Counted from the stretch's first letter, positions 27,487-37,500 are shown. The stretch: 64,000 bases of DNA from Rothia sp. P100 (GCF_023712425.1 NZ_JAMAYG010000001.1:248001-312000); one strand, 5' to 3'. Translations and numbers: made by a program. The notes: generated by a model not told the origin, from the sequence alone.

Positions 27487-28137
27487 CTAAATGTGGACTG
27501 AGGTACCCGCAGGCAGGTACTCAAATTCGGTGCCGTATTTTTTGCCGAAGTTGGTGACGTGACCAACAATCATGTTCCTGCCATTCTCTGCCAGCAGGGA
27601 ATCATGAATCTGGAATGCTTTCTGAGCCCGCACAGCAATGATGAAGTCGATTACCTCAGAAATCTTATTCCAGGGCGCGTGGAGAGGGACCAGCAGGGTT
27701 TTGACCTCGATGCCGTGAGGAACCACGAATGAGTCACCCGGGTGAAAGAGGTTGTCATCGATGAGGTAACCAACGTTGTCGATCACAGGCAGCAGAGGGT
27801 GGATTATCGCGTGCTGGCCGCCAAAGGTCTTGATGGTGAAGCCTGACAGCTCTAGCTGACCGTCAGCGGTAACGGCAGTTGCCGCGGCATTGGGCAAAGC
27901 TTTTTTGATGCTATCAACAACAGCATCTGGCGCGTGCAGGGTTACCTCGGGATTCTTTTTGAGAAAGGCGAGTACCTTCTCTTCATCAAAGTGGTCGGGG
28001 TGAACGTGAGTGATGAGAATGTGCTGTGCACCTTCCAAAGCTTCTTCCACCTCTGAGAAGCCACCGGGGTCAAGCACCAGCACGGTATCGTGATCTTCGA
28101 GACGGACGCAGGAGTGGGTGTATTTGGTAAGTTTCAT
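27487..28137 (-). CDS. MBL-fold metal-dependent hydrolase (UlaG-like)
   Basis: This 216-residue protein has the metallo-beta-lactamase metal motif LITHVHPDHFD (HxHxDH), a second histidine region (GGQHAIIHPLLP), NLFHPGDSFVVP with the bridging aspartate, and a late histidine (LVPLHAPWNK). This matches the short UlaG/YhfI-type metal-dependent hydrolases rather than true beta-lactamases. The substrate is unknown. It is the first gene of a two-gene unit with the HIT protein and diverges from zur across 175 bases. Confidence 0.82.
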   Translation of the reverse strand: MKLTKYTHSCVRLEDHDTVLVLDPGGFSEVEEALEGAQHILITHVHPDHFDEEKVLAFLKKNPEVTLHAPDAVVDSIKKALPNAAATAVTADGQLELSGFTIKTFGGQHAIIHPLLPVIDNVGYLIDDNLFHPGDSFVVPHGIEVKTLLVPLHAPWNKISEVIDFIIAVRAQKAFQIHDSLLAENGRNMIVGHVTNFGKKYGTEFEYLPAGTSVHI

Positions 28138-28312
28138 ATCTCTACCCTAGTAGTTTCGACGGTCACACAACAGCTGTGGGTGCCTGCCGGTGTTATTTTG
28201 TCCTGGGGTGAACGGGGCTTCCCTCCCCTGCCGGTGAACTGAGCAACGTGGATGGCTCTGCAAGGTTATTATGGACTGTAAAGCAAGATGACTTTTAACG
28301 AAAGAGGGCCTA

Positions 28313-28726
28313 ATGGCGACCACCGCGCAGAAAACTACCGAGGTGCGCAACACAAAGCAACGACGTGCGGTGGCCGCTACTCTCGATACTCTCGAAGATT
28401 TTATTTCAGCTCAGGATCTGCACCAGCTTATGGTCTCTAAGGGCGAGTCAGTTTCTCTTGCGACGACCTACAGAATTCTTCAGTCTATGCTTTCTGCTGG
28501 CGAGGTGGAGTCCCTCAAGACAGAGGAGGGTGAGGCTATCTACCGCCGTTGCGAGTCTGAGCACCATCATCACCATTTACTCTGCCGGGTATGCGGTGCG
28601 GCGGTTGAGTTTGAGGTTCCCCAGCTTGAGGACTGGACCCTAAAAATCGCTGGCGAACACGGCTACACCGAGGTCAACCACACCATCGAGATTACCGGCG
28701 TATGTGGCAACTGTTCAGCTGGTTAG
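28313..28726 (+). CDS. zur: Zinc uptake regulator, Fur family
   Basis: Zur binds zinc and represses zinc-uptake genes. The 137-residue protein has the winged-helix DNA-binding domain (about 1-85, TKQRRAVAATLDTL, SLATTYRILQSMLSAGEVES) and the dimerisation domain with the regulatory zinc ligands HHHHHLLCRVCGAAVEFEVP and a structural CGNC pair at the end. The ATG at 28313 is preceded by GAGGG. Assignment as Zur rather than Fur rests on the neighbouring znuABC genes that converge on it and on the palindromic operator upstream of znuA. Confidence 0.88.
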   Translation: MATTAQKTTEVRNTKQRRAVAATLDTLEDFISAQDLHQLMVSKGESVSLATTYRILQSMLSAGEVESLKTEEGEAIYRRCESEHHHHHLLCRVCGAAVEFEVPQLEDWTLKIAGEHGYTEVNHTIEITGVCGNCSAG

Positions 28727-28730
28727 ATAT

Positions 28731-28762
28731 AAAAAGCCCGCTCTAAAATGAGCGGGCTTTTT
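28731..28762. terminator. Bidirectional terminator between zur and znuB
   Basis: AAAAAGCCCGCTC (28731-28743) and GAGCGGGCTTTTT (28750-28762) are perfect inverted arms around a six-base loop, giving an A-tract and a T-tract that serve both converging genes. Confidence 0.9.
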
Positions 28763-28769
28763 CGTCCCC

Positions 28770-29681
28770 TTATGCGGCGGCGGGGGTGTGCTGAATTTCC
28801 TTGGGCTGTGTACGTCCTGAGGCGCTGTGGCGCTGACGTACGGCGCGGATTACTCTGCAGACTACGAAGATAAAGAAGGAAATGCTGGTGACGTAGGGGC
28901 TAATGGGAAGGGACCCAGCCAGTGCCAGCATGATGCCACCCACCATTGCAATCTCAGCGAAAATCACGGAAAGAATCAGAGCTTTGAGGGGGGACGCCGT
29001 TACCTGCAGGGCAGCTGCAGCGGGAGTAATCAGTAGGGCAAGAACCAGCAAGGAGCCCACTACCTGAACTGAAAGAGCGGTGGCGATACCCAGAACAATC
29101 ATGAAGGCAAGAGAAAGCGTGCGAAGCGGCACGCCTTTTGCCCGAGCTACTACCGGATCAAGCGAAGCGAACATGAGGGGACGCCACATGAGGGCCAGGA
29201 CACCAACAATAACGATTGCACCAATGATCATGGTGGTGAGCTGTGCGGAGTCTACCGAAACAATTTGACCGGTCAGCAGCGAGAATTTGTTGGCAGCTCG
29301 GCCTGAGTAAAGAGAGAGGAAAAGGATACCCAGCCCCAACCCAAAAGGCATGAGAGCTCCAATCACAGAATCATTTTCGTGGGCTTTTGAGCCCATGAGT
29401 GCTATCAGTAGAGCTGAGGCAATGGATCCCACCAGCGAACCGGTGACCACGTTATAGCCCAACAGGAGAAATAGCGCAGCGCCAGCAAAGGACATCTCTG
29501 CGATGGCGTGAACGGCAAAGGCGTGACGGCGCATCATGACAAAGATACCCACAAAACCACCGATAATGCCCAGCACTGCACCGGCGAAAATTGACTGGTG
29601 CAGCAGTACCACCAGCTCACCGTAGCGATCGAAGACAAAGACTTCAGAGACGAAATCTGTAAAAGTAATATTGAGTTGCAC
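28770..29681 (-). CDS. znuB: Zinc ABC transporter, permease
   Basis: This is an integral membrane permease of the ABC-3 (ZnuB/MntB) family, 303 residues with about eight membrane segments and the family signature region (GIIGGFVGIFVMMRRHAFAVHAIAEMSFAGAA) near the N-terminus. It starts 2 bases after znuC and is the last gene of the znuA-znuC-znuB operon. The metal is taken as zinc from the neighbouring zur gene and the His-rich binding protein. The C-terminus (about 280-303) is hydrophilic. Confidence 0.88.
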   Translation of the reverse strand: MQLNITFTDFVSEVFVFDRYGELVVLLHQSIFAGAVLGIIGGFVGIFVMMRRHAFAVHAIAEMSFAGAALFLLLGYNVVTGSLVGSIASALLIALMGSKAHENDSVIGALMPFGLGLGILFLSLYSGRAANKFSLLTGQIVSVDSAQLTTMIIGAIVIVGVLALMWRPLMFASLDPVVARAKGVPLRTLSLAFMIVLGIATALSVQVVGSLLVLALLITPAAAALQVTASPLKALILSVIFAEIAMVGGIMLALAGSLPISPYVTSISFFIFVVCRVIRAVRQRHSASGRTQPKEIQHTPAAA

Positions 29682-29683
29682 GG

Positions 29684-30568
29684 CTATGCACTCCGATCGG
29701 AGGTGACGGGGCGGTGTATTTCATTGATGTGGGGCCCGTGAATCAGGTCTTGTCCCTGGATACTGCAGTGATGGTCTTTTTCAGAGTGTTCCCCGCCTAC
29801 TACAACATAGCGTCCGTTGGTGTGTAGGACAGAAACAGGTGTTTGGTATAGATCGGTGAGCACCTCAGAGCGCATGACCTCTTCTACGGTTCCTACGGTG
29901 AAACGTCCGCCGGCCAGGTAAAGCACCCGGTCAACGTGTTCAATAATCGGGTTGATTTCGTGGGTCACAAAGATAACCGTGGCGTTGTGTTCACGGTTGT
30001 AGCGGTGGATCAGCTCAGAAACAGCGTACTGATGGTTAAGATCCAGCGATAGCAGAGCTTCATCAGCCAGCAGAATCTGAGGATCATTAGCAAGAGACTG
30101 GGCTATCCGCAGACGCTGTTGCTCACCCCCAGAGAGAAGACCGATGGGCACATTAGCGTACTCAGTGGCTCCCACAGCTTCCAGCAGTTCATCCACTTTC
30201 GCCCGGTAATTCTTTCGCGTCAGGCGGAAGCCCCAACGGTGACCGTCCACCCCGAGCCCCACAAAATCTCTAGACCGGAGCGGTGTCTCAGAGCCGATTG
30301 CTCGTTGCTGAGGCACGTAGCCAATCCCAGAGTTTCCAAGGTGGGCAGGTTTACCGAGCACCGTTATGCTCCCCGAGCTGAGGGTAGTCAGTCCCAAGAC
30401 CGTCTTGATGAACGTGGATTTGCCCGACCCATTGGGCCCGAGCACTGCAAAGTACTCGCCCTGTTGGATCTCAAGATCAAGATTTTGCCAGAGGACTCGG
30501 TGACCAAACGAAAGCCCGCCCCCGCGTACTTTTACGGCAGGGACGAGCTTAGACGGAGTAGAAGACAT
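29684..30568 (-). CDS. znuC: Zinc ABC transporter, ATP-binding protein
   Basis: This is the cytoplasmic ATPase of the zinc importer. It has Walker A GPNGSGKST, Q-loop GYVPQQRAIG, signature LSGGEQQRLRIAQ, Walker B ILLADEALLSLDLN (with Ala where ABC ATPases often have Pro) and the switch histidine in IFVTHEINP. The start lies 5 bases after znuA. After the ABC domain (about 1-235) a C-terminal tail of about 55 residues contains several histidines (GGEHSEKDHHCSIQGQDLIHGPH), which may bind metal. Confidence 0.9.
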   Translation of the reverse strand: MSSTPSKLVPAVKVRGGGLSFGHRVLWQNLDLEIQQGEYFAVLGPNGSGKSTFIKTVLGLTTLSSGSITVLGKPAHLGNSGIGYVPQQRAIGSETPLRSRDFVGLGVDGHRWGFRLTRKNYRAKVDELLEAVGATEYANVPIGLLSGGEQQRLRIAQSLANDPQILLADEALLSLDLNHQYAVSELIHRYNREHNATVIFVTHEINPIIEHVDRVLYLAGGRFTVGTVEEVMRSEVLTDLYQTPVSVLHTNGRYVVVGGEHSEKDHHCSIQGQDLIHGPHINEIHRPVTSDRSA

Positions 30569-30573
30569 AGGTT

Positions 30574-31530
30574 TTATGCTACTGCCTTTTCAATGTTTTC
30601 GATGTTGCCTGTCATCCACTGCACATAGTTTTGGCCGTCGGGCAAAGTTTCCGAGAAGGAGGCAGTGGGTACGTGCACGCTGGTTGCAAAGTCCCAGATT
30701 TCTCTGGTCTGAGCTGTCTGGGTCTGTTCGTTAAAGGCTAGTAGATCAGCCTGCTGACCGGTCAGCACGTCTTTTGCTTCCTGTATAGTGAGCGGGGCGA
30801 TGTCGCTGTTGGTTTCAACGGCCTCTACCAAATCATCGGGGGTGACATCGGTGTAGCCGGCATCCTCAAGGAGGTAACCTGGCACGGGCTCCGTGGCCAG
30901 GTAGTTACGTTCTTGAGTGGCTAGCGCCTGGGTTCGCTCCAGCAAACTTTCGAGTTCAGTAACTATCGCGGACGCCCCGTCGCGGTAACTCTGGGCATTT
31001 TTTGCATCAAGGGTTGCGAGGTCTTCTGCTACCTGGTTGGTCACCTTAATCATGGTATCCAGGTCATACCAAACATGTTCATTGTAGGTGTGCGCGTGGT
31101 CATGTTCAGCTTCTTCACCCTCATGATGGGCATGTTCCTCGTTGATATGTGCCAGCTCTTCTTCATCAAAAAGCTCGGACACTTCCACTGCATTTATAAT
31201 GATCTGTTCTTTGTTATCGGAGCCCGCCATCTCTTCAAGGAAAGTGTCATACCCACCACCGTTGAGCACCACCAGGTCAGCGTCTTTTACGTTAAGACGG
31301 TCAGAGCTGGTTGCCTCGTAGGAATGGGGGTCTACTGCGGTTGAGGCAATGATGGGCGTTACTTCTACATGATCACCGGCAATCTGGGTGATGAGATCAG
31401 CATAAACATCGGTGGTGGTGACAACTTTAAGGGTGCCGTCATCGGCAGTGATGCTGTCGCCGGCTCCGCATGCTGAAAGCATCAAAGTTGCTGCCGATAG
31501 GAGGGAGATTGCACGTAGAGCCTTTTTCAT
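30574..31530 (-). CDS. znuA: Zinc-binding lipoprotein of the ABC importer
   Basis: ZnuA captures Zn2+ outside the membrane and delivers it to ZnuB. The 318-residue protein begins with a lipoprotein signal (MKKALRAISLLSAATLMLSAC, lipobox LSAC). It has the cluster A-I histidine region (STAVDPHSYEATSSD), a His/Glu-rich flexible loop typical of zinc rather than manganese binders (EEEHAHHEGEEAEHDHAH-like, about residues 125-150), NEHVWYDLDTM with a further ligand histidine, and the later AFNEQTQTA region. AGGA lies six bases before the ATG. A Zur-like palindrome overlaps its promoter. Confidence 0.9.
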   Translation of the reverse strand: MKKALRAISLLSAATLMLSACGAGDSITADDGTLKVVTTTDVYADLITQIAGDHVEVTPIIASTAVDPHSYEATSSDRLNVKDADLVVLNGGGYDTFLEEMAGSDNKEQIIINAVEVSELFDEEELAHINEEHAHHEGEEAEHDHAHTYNEHVWYDLDTMIKVTNQVAEDLATLDAKNAQSYRDGASAIVTELESLLERTQALATQERNYLATEPVPGYLLEDAGYTDVTPDDLVEAVETNSDIAPLTIQEAKDVLTGQQADLLAFNEQTQTAQTREIWDFATSVHVPTASFSETLPDGQNYVQWMTGNIENIEKAVA

Positions 31531-31566
31531 CGTTTCCTCATCTTCTGCATTAGGTTGTTGTAATTC

Positions 31567-31595
31567 ACCCTAGAGTAAATGCGAATCATTCGCAA
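31567..31595 (-). promoter_or_regulatory. znuA promoter with Zur-box palindrome
   Basis: On the minus strand TTGCGA (31590-31595) and TAGGGT (31567-31572) lie 17 bases apart, a plausible -35/-10 pair. TGCGAATCATTCGCA (31580-31594) is a perfect 7-1-7 palindrome overlapping the -35 and spacer. Actinobacterial Zur boxes have the form TGAAAATCATTTTCA, with the same centre and spacing. Confidence 0.7.
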
Positions 31596-31620
31596 ATGAA
31601 TGTCGGATGCTTTCGACCAC

Positions 31621-31665
31621 AGAAAAGGTGGCACCACCGCCCATCGCGGTGCCACCACCTTTTCT
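31621..31665 (-). terminator. Terminator after the CNNM/CorC operon
   Basis: AGAAAAGGTGG (31621-31631) pairs with CCACCTTTTCT (31655-31665), and CACCG with CGGTG inside. On the minus strand the stem ends in TTTTCT. It separates the membrane-protein pair (ends 31682) from the znuA promoter. Confidence 0.75.
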
Positions 31666-31681
31666 ATGGCAGAGCCATTAT

Positions 31682-32767
31682 TTAGTCGCCAGCGCGGCGT
31701 GATGCCGCCTCCTCCCTGCGGCGCACGTGGTCCTGTGTGGTGTCCTTGATTTCACCCACCAGCTCCTCGATTACATCTTCAAGGAAGATTACACCTACGC
31801 TCTTGCCTTGGGCATCGACCACGTGCGATACGTGGGCGCGGTTGCGTTGCATGATAGCCAGTGCATCGTCAATCTCAGTTTCAGGACTCACAATGGACAT
31901 TGGGCGTAGCTTGCTCCAGGCAATAGGCTGATTTACCCTTTCACCTTCGTAGGCAAGTGCATCCTTAATATGTAGGTAGCCCATGTAGGTGCCGTCTGCG
32001 GGATCTTGCATGACGAATCGGGAGTAGCCGGTCTGTGCCACAGCCTTTTCAAGATCCAGCGGAGTGCAGGGGAAGTTTAAGGTGATCAGGCGATCGCGTC
32101 CCACCATAATTTCTTTTACGGATTTTGTACTGAACTCTAGCGCCCCAGAAAGTACGCCCGAACCATCATCAACGGTGCCTTCAGCGGTGGACTGCGCCAC
32201 GATGCTTTGCAGCTCATCCAGGGTGAAAGTTGATGACACTTCAGCCTTAGGCTCCACTTTCATTAGCCTCAGGGCGTGGTCAGCAATCCAGTTCAGAATA
32301 CCAACGAGAGGTTTGAGTAGCTGGGAAAGAGTTACTAAAGAAGGTGCAATCAATAGAGCGCTGCCTTGAGCGGCCGTTGAGACTGCCATGTTTTTGGGCA
32401 CCATCTCGCCGAAAATAACGTGGAGATAGGTCACCAAAATGAGTGCGAAGGCAAAAGCTAAACCGCTGGCTAGTTCGTAGGGAATGCCCATATTTTCAAG
32501 AGGACCAGCTACCAGGTGATGGATGGCAGGTTCTGAAACGTTCAGAATGAGCAAAGAGCATACGGTAATACCCAACTGGCAGGTTGCCAGCATGAGGGAT
32601 ACATTTTCAAGTGCGTAGAGCACTTTGATTGCACGCTTGTTTCCCGTAGCCGCTATGGGTTCTACTTGCGAACGTCTGGTCGCCATGATGGCAAACTCCG
32701 CACCCACGAAATAGGCATTACCTGCTAGCAGTACAAAGAGTAAGGCTATTGCTACCCAGTCGTTCAT
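31682..32767 (-). CDS. CNNM/CorC-type membrane protein (DUF21 + CBS pair), short form
   Basis: This 361-residue protein of the hemolysin/CNNM family is linked to Mg2+ or Co2+ handling in homologues. The N-terminal DUF21 region (about 1-190) has three to four membrane segments with VGAEFAIMATRRSQVE and MLATCQLGITVCSL. A CBS pair follows (about 210-340), containing VKEIMVGRDRLITLN and GVIFLEDVIEELVGEIKD. It lacks the CorC_HlyC domain found in its larger partner. The start overlaps the end of that partner by four bases. Confidence 0.82.
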   Translation of the reverse strand: MNDWVAIALLFVLLAGNAYFVGAEFAIMATRRSQVEPIAATGNKRAIKVLYALENVSLMLATCQLGITVCSLLILNVSEPAIHHLVAGPLENMGIPYELASGLAFAFALILVTYLHVIFGEMVPKNMAVSTAAQGSALLIAPSLVTLSQLLKPLVGILNWIADHALRLMKVEPKAEVSSTFTLDELQSIVAQSTAEGTVDDGSGVLSGALEFSTKSVKEIMVGRDRLITLNFPCTPLDLEKAVAQTGYSRFVMQDPADGTYMGYLHIKDALAYEGERVNQPIAWSKLRPMSIVSPETEIDDALAIMQRNRAHVSHVVDAQGKSVGVIFLEDVIEELVGEIKDTTQDHVRRREEAASRRAGD

Positions 32768-34107
32768 GCCTGCGCCTTCTTTCGGTCAATATCGGCGAGG
32801 TTTTCAGCCGGGTGAGGGGTGTAGCGGATGCGATCGATGCGGCGCTGTTCCATCTTTTCAATTTTGAGTGTTCCACCGGGGAGGGGCAGCGTATCCCCGG
32901 TCTCGGGAATCCGGCCCAGTTTGTCCATCATGAAGCCACCCATGGTTTCGTACGCGGGGTCGTCTTCAATATCTAGAACGTTGATGTACTCGTTGATTTC
33001 ATCCGGCCTCAATAATCCAGAGAAGAGGTAGTCGCCGTTTCCTACTCTAAGAGGTCGGCTGTCTAGCGAGTTGGTGTCGTGTTCATCGGACACCTCGCCG
33101 ACGATTTCTTCCACGAGATCTTCGAGGGTAGTGATACCGGCGGTTCCGCCATACTCATCGAGCACTACAGCTAGCTGCAGGGCACCTTCGCGCAATTGTA
33201 AAATCAGGGAGTCGAGGTGGACTGTTTCAGGCACCTGTAGAACATCTTCCATGAGAGCGCCAGCTTCTAGAGAGTCACGGCGCTCTACGGGCACGCTGAC
33301 CGCTTTTTTAACGTGAATAACACCTACGATGTTGTCCTGGTCTTCGCGGTAGAGAGGAAAGCGGGAATGCCCAGTGGTGCGCGCCAGATCAATAACATCG
33401 CTCACCGGAGCAATATCTTCAAGCATGATGACCTTGCGGCGAGGGGTCATCACGTCTGCTGCGGTTAGTTCAGAGAAGGAAAGGGTTTTATCCACGAATC
33501 GGGCGGTATCTGAGTCCAGAGTGCCGAGGTCTGCTGAGCGACGCACCATGGATGATAGTTCCTCAGGTGAGCGTGCGGCAGACAGTTCCTCTTTGGCCTC
33601 CATGCCGAAGCGGTGAAGAACCCAGTTAGCCGAGCCATTAGCTGAACGGACGATAGGGCCCATTATCTTGGTAAAGAGCAACTGAGCGGGTGCTAGAACC
33701 CTCGCTACGCGATAGGCTTCAGCGATAGCGAGGTTTTTGGGAATCAGCTCACCAATAATCATGGAAAGGAGGGTTGCAAAGACCATCGCGCCCACCAGCG
33801 AGATTAGACGAGCAGCACCCTCGGAGAAACCCCAGGAGGCGATGGTGTCGGTCGTCAGAGCCTGCAGTGCACTGTCCAGGGTATAACCGGTCAGCAGAGT
33901 TGTGAGAGTGATACCAAGCTGACAGCTGGAGAGCTGAGTAGACAGGGACTTGAGGCAGGCTAGAACCTTAACTCCCGCTTTATCGCCGCGTTCAATTTCC
34001 TGTTGCACCTTGGTCTGATCCAGTGCTACCAGTGCGAATTCGACCGCTACGAAAAAACCGGTGCCCAGGATGAGCAGAAGACCGAAGATGAGAAGTAGCC
34101 ATTCCAC
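32764..34107 (-). CDS. CNNM/CorC-type membrane protein (DUF21 + CBS + CorC_HlyC)
   Basis: This 447-residue protein has the full domain set: DUF21 membrane region (about 1-195, GFFVAVEFALVALDQTKVQQE, SSCQLGITLTTLLTGY), a CBS pair (about 215-335, VMTPRRKVIMLED, GGTAGITTLEDLVEEIVGEV) and a C-terminal CorC_HlyC domain (about 345-430, ETMGGFMMDKLGRIPETGDTLPLPGG). Such proteins are thought to move or sense Mg2+/Co2+. It is the first gene of a two-gene operon with an overlapping shorter paralogue. The 5' leader holds a strong hairpin at 34176-34203. Confidence 0.85.
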   Translation of the reverse strand: MEWLLLIFGLLLILGTGFFVAVEFALVALDQTKVQQEIERGDKAGVKVLACLKSLSTQLSSCQLGITLTTLLTGYTLDSALQALTTDTIASWGFSEGAARLISLVGAMVFATLLSMIIGELIPKNLAIAEAYRVARVLAPAQLLFTKIMGPIVRSANGSANWVLHRFGMEAKEELSAARSPEELSSMVRRSADLGTLDSDTARFVDKTLSFSELTAADVMTPRRKVIMLEDIAPVSDVIDLARTTGHSRFPLYREDQDNIVGVIHVKKAVSVPVERRDSLEAGALMEDVLQVPETVHLDSLILQLREGALQLAVVLDEYGGTAGITTLEDLVEEIVGEVSDEHDTNSLDSRPLRVGNGDYLFSGLLRPDEINEYINVLDIEDDPAYETMGGFMMDKLGRIPETGDTLPLPGGTLKIEKMEQRRIDRIRYTPHPAENLADIDRKKAQA

Positions 34108-34175
34108 TAGATTGTCACTCCTTGAGTTTTCGTCACTCTGAGAGCGAATGTAGACTTCGAAGTGGCCAGGGGCTG

Positions 34176-34203
34176 CGAGGTGAGCGTGAAGGCTCTAACC
34201 TCG
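34176..34203 (-). promoter_or_regulatory. Hairpin in the leader upstream of the CNNM operon
   Basis: CGAGGTGAGC (34176-34185) pairs with GCTC-ta-ACCTCG (34192-34203) around a six-base loop, a ten-pair stem with a two-base bulge. A smaller CCGC/GCGG hairpin lies at 34209-34224. No T-run follows on either strand. It is 70-100 bases ahead of the CNNM gene and about 400 before kgd, so it belongs most likely to the CNNM mRNA leader. The rest of 34225-34595 shows only a weak kgd promoter. Confidence 0.5.
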
Positions 34204-34454
34204 TGAGGCCGCATCTTAGGGCGGCAACTGTAAGGATCGTCCATGGTGTCTTATTCTAGCTAAAACTTGTGGAGGCTTGCACGGTCAAGAGCCAAGTTCT
34301 CTGCCTGCGAAAAGCGTTAGGTGAGCGACTCTATACCAGTTAAGTTTCCACCAAAACGCACCCCAAAGGTAATGTATTGGTCATTTTGACCGCCAGTTGG
34401 CAAAGCTTTCACCTGAAAATATTGCACGCTGCGTGTCATATATCGTTCGCTGTG

Positions 34455-34484
34455 TTGGACGTATGGCCTTATCACTTCTAAACT
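34455..34484 (+). promoter_or_regulatory. Candidate kgd promoter
   Basis: TTGGAC (34455-34460) and TAAACT (34479-34484) are 18 bases apart, about 110 bases upstream of the kgd start. The match to the vegetative consensus is moderate. Confidence 0.35.
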
Positions 34485-34595
34485 GTACAAAGATATGCGT
34501 TACATCACGCACCCAATGGAGTGTGCGATGAACTCGCAGGCGCGCCAGTCGGTGCGTTAACTGTAATCACAAGAGATGGAAGAGGCGTAAGTCCA

Positions 34596-37500
34596 GTGCC
34601 AAACCAGTCAGAGCGCACAGTACCCGAAGAGTTCGCGGGTAACGAATGGCTTGTCGAAGAGCTTTTTGAGAAGTTCGAGACAGACCGAAACTCGGTCGAT
34701 GAAAAGTGGTGGCCCCTCTTCGATCAGTGGGCTGGCACCGGCGCTAGCTCTGAAACCGATCAGAAGTCAACCCCTATAGAGCAGACACCCGACACTGTTT
34801 CCCCCGGCCCAGAGACCGTAGCCAAGGTCGAAAAGTCTGGTTCAGCGGTTCTTCCTGCGGCTCAGGAATCTAAGCCTGCCACTAAGCAGCCGGTGGCAAA
34901 GTCCACTACTGCCCCCTCCAAGGAAACTTCTCAGAGACCTGCGAAGGCGCCCGAAGCACCGGAAGAGGATAAGGTCGTAACCCTCCGCGGGCCAGCTAAG
35001 GCTGTAGCCACCAATATGGACGAGTCCCTGAGCGTCCCTACCGCCACCACGGTGCGCGCGATTCCCGCCAAGCTTCTCATCGATAACCGCACTGAGATTA
35101 ACAGCTACCTCACCCGAACTCGTGGTGGAAAGGTTTCCTTTACCCACATCATCGGATACGCCATCATTCGCGCCCTGGCGAACTTCCCCTCCATGAATGT
35201 CAGTTACGGCGAGGACGCCAAGGGCAAGCCTGCTGCTATCCAACACGCTCACGTCAACTTTGGCCTAGCCATTGACCTTCCTCGCCCTGACGGTTCCCGC
35301 AATCTGGTCGTTCCCAACATCAAGGGAGCTGAGAAACTTTCCTTCTCAGAGTTCTGGAATGAATACAACGACATCGTTAAGCGTGGGCGCAATGGTGAGC
35401 TGAGCGTCGAAGACTTCAAGGGCACCACTGTTTCACTGACTAATCCCGGCGGTATCGGCACCGTCCACTCGGTCCCCCGCCTTTCAAAGGGTCAAGCCGC
35501 GATTATCGGCGCAGGTGCATTGGACTACCCCGCTGAATACCGCGGCACCTCAGAGAAGGTCATCGCCCGCAATGGCGTCTCCAAGATACTGACCCTCACA
35601 TCCACCTATGACCACCGCGTCATCCAGGGTGCTGGCTCGGGTGAATTCCTTAAGATCGTTGAGCACTACCTCTTAGGTGGAGATGGCTTTTACGACCAGA
35701 TTTTCCAGGATCTTCGTATCCCCTTTGAACCGGTCCGCTGGGCCCGTGATAACCAGGTAAACCCTGAATCAGAGGTCTCCAAGGTTGCCCGCATCCAGCA
35801 GCTGATTCACGCTTACCGCGTGCGCGGTCACCTGGTCGCCCAGACCAATCCCATCGGCTACGAGATGCTCTCCCACCCAGACCTGCGCCTAGAGAACTAC
35901 GGCCTTACTCTGTGGGATCTGGATCGCCACTGGCCTACCGGTGGCTTCGGTGAGAACGAAACCTTGGCTCTACGCACCATCTTGGAGCTGCTGCGTGAGG
36001 CCTACACCGGAACCCTGGGTGTGGAGTACATGTACATCGAAACCCCAGCGGAGCGCGCCTGGTTCCAGGAGCGCCTAGAGCACGGCTACACCAAACCCAG
36101 CCGTGATGAGCAGTTCCGCGTTCTTGGCACCCTCAATGCTGCTGAGGCCTTCGAAACCTTCTTGCAGACCAAATACCTTGGTCAGAAGCGCTTCTCACTA
36201 GAAGGTGGCGAATCCCTGATTCCTCTTCTGGATTCAGTGATTTCTGAGGCAGCGGATTCCGGCCTCAACGGTGTTGGTATTGGCATGGCTCACCGCGGTC
36301 GTCTCAACGTGTTAACCAACATTGCCGGTAAGTCCTATGCCCAGATTTTCCGTGAGTTCGAGGGTCAGATGGACCCCCGCCTCACCGGCGGCTCTGGCGA
36401 TGTGAAGTACCACCTGGGCACTGAAGGTCTCTTCACCTCCCACAACGGTAACCAGACACAGGTCTACCTGGCAGCTAACCCCTCCCACCTCGAAGCGGTC
36501 AATACTGTGCTTGAGGGCATCGTCCGCGCAAAGCAGGATGTTCTGGCCGAGCAGGGTGTGGGCGGCTACCCCGTTCTGCCCATCCTGGTTCACGGCGATG
36601 CGGCCTTTGCTGGCCAGGGTATTGTCATGGAAACCCTGCAGATGTCAAGGCTGGACGGATTCACCACCGGCGGCACCGTTCACATCGTGGTTAACAACCA
36701 GGTTGGCTTCACCACCACTCCCCGTGAAGGACGCACCGCCACCTACTCCACCGATATCGCTCGTATGGTTCAGGCTCCTGTTCTGCATGTCAATGCAGAT
36801 GACCCCGAGGCCGTCGTCCGCGCAGGCGCCATCGCTTTTGAGTACCGCCAAGCCTTCAATAAAGATGTCGTCATTGACCTGGTGTGCTACCGCCGCCGTG
36901 GTCACAACGAGGCTGATGATCCCTCGATGACCCAGCCCAAGATGTACCAGCAGATTGAGCAAATCCCTTCTACCCGCAAGATTTACACCGAGGCCCTGGT
37001 TGGCCGTGGTGACATTACCAAGGAAGAAGCTGAGCGCGTACTGCGTGACTACCAGGGACGCTTGGAGCAGATCTTTACCGAGACCCACGAAGCTCAGTCC
37101 TCATCCGCTCCGCTGGTGACCGCTGACGCAGCTGCTGTTTCAAACATTGAGCGTCCTGCTGCCCAGCAGAACGAAGACTCCGTCCAGGTGGCAGGTTCCA
37201 CGGCAATTTCACCTGAAGTTCTCGCACAGATCGGTCAGGCTTTCGGCAATGTCCCTGAAGGCTTTACCGTGCACAAGAAGCTTAAGAAGCTCCTTGAACA
37301 GCGTATAGCGATGTCGACTGAAGGTGGCATCAACTGGGGCTTCGGCGAGCTTGCTGCCTTCGCTTCCCTACTTCTTGAGGGTAAGAATGTTCGTTTGACC
37401 GGTCAGGACGTTCAGCGCGGCACCTTCGTGCAACGTCACTCTGTGCTGCACGATAGCGTGACCGATGAAGAGTGGAACCCGTTGCAGAACCTCTCACCCA

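Noticed and set aside
34316-34340. GTTAGGTGAG followed by CTCTATAC, similar to the beginning of the M-box magnesium riboswitch, near two CNNM genes
   Set aside because: The conserved M-box core that should follow is absent, and the element lies on the strand leading to kgd, not to the CNNM genes.
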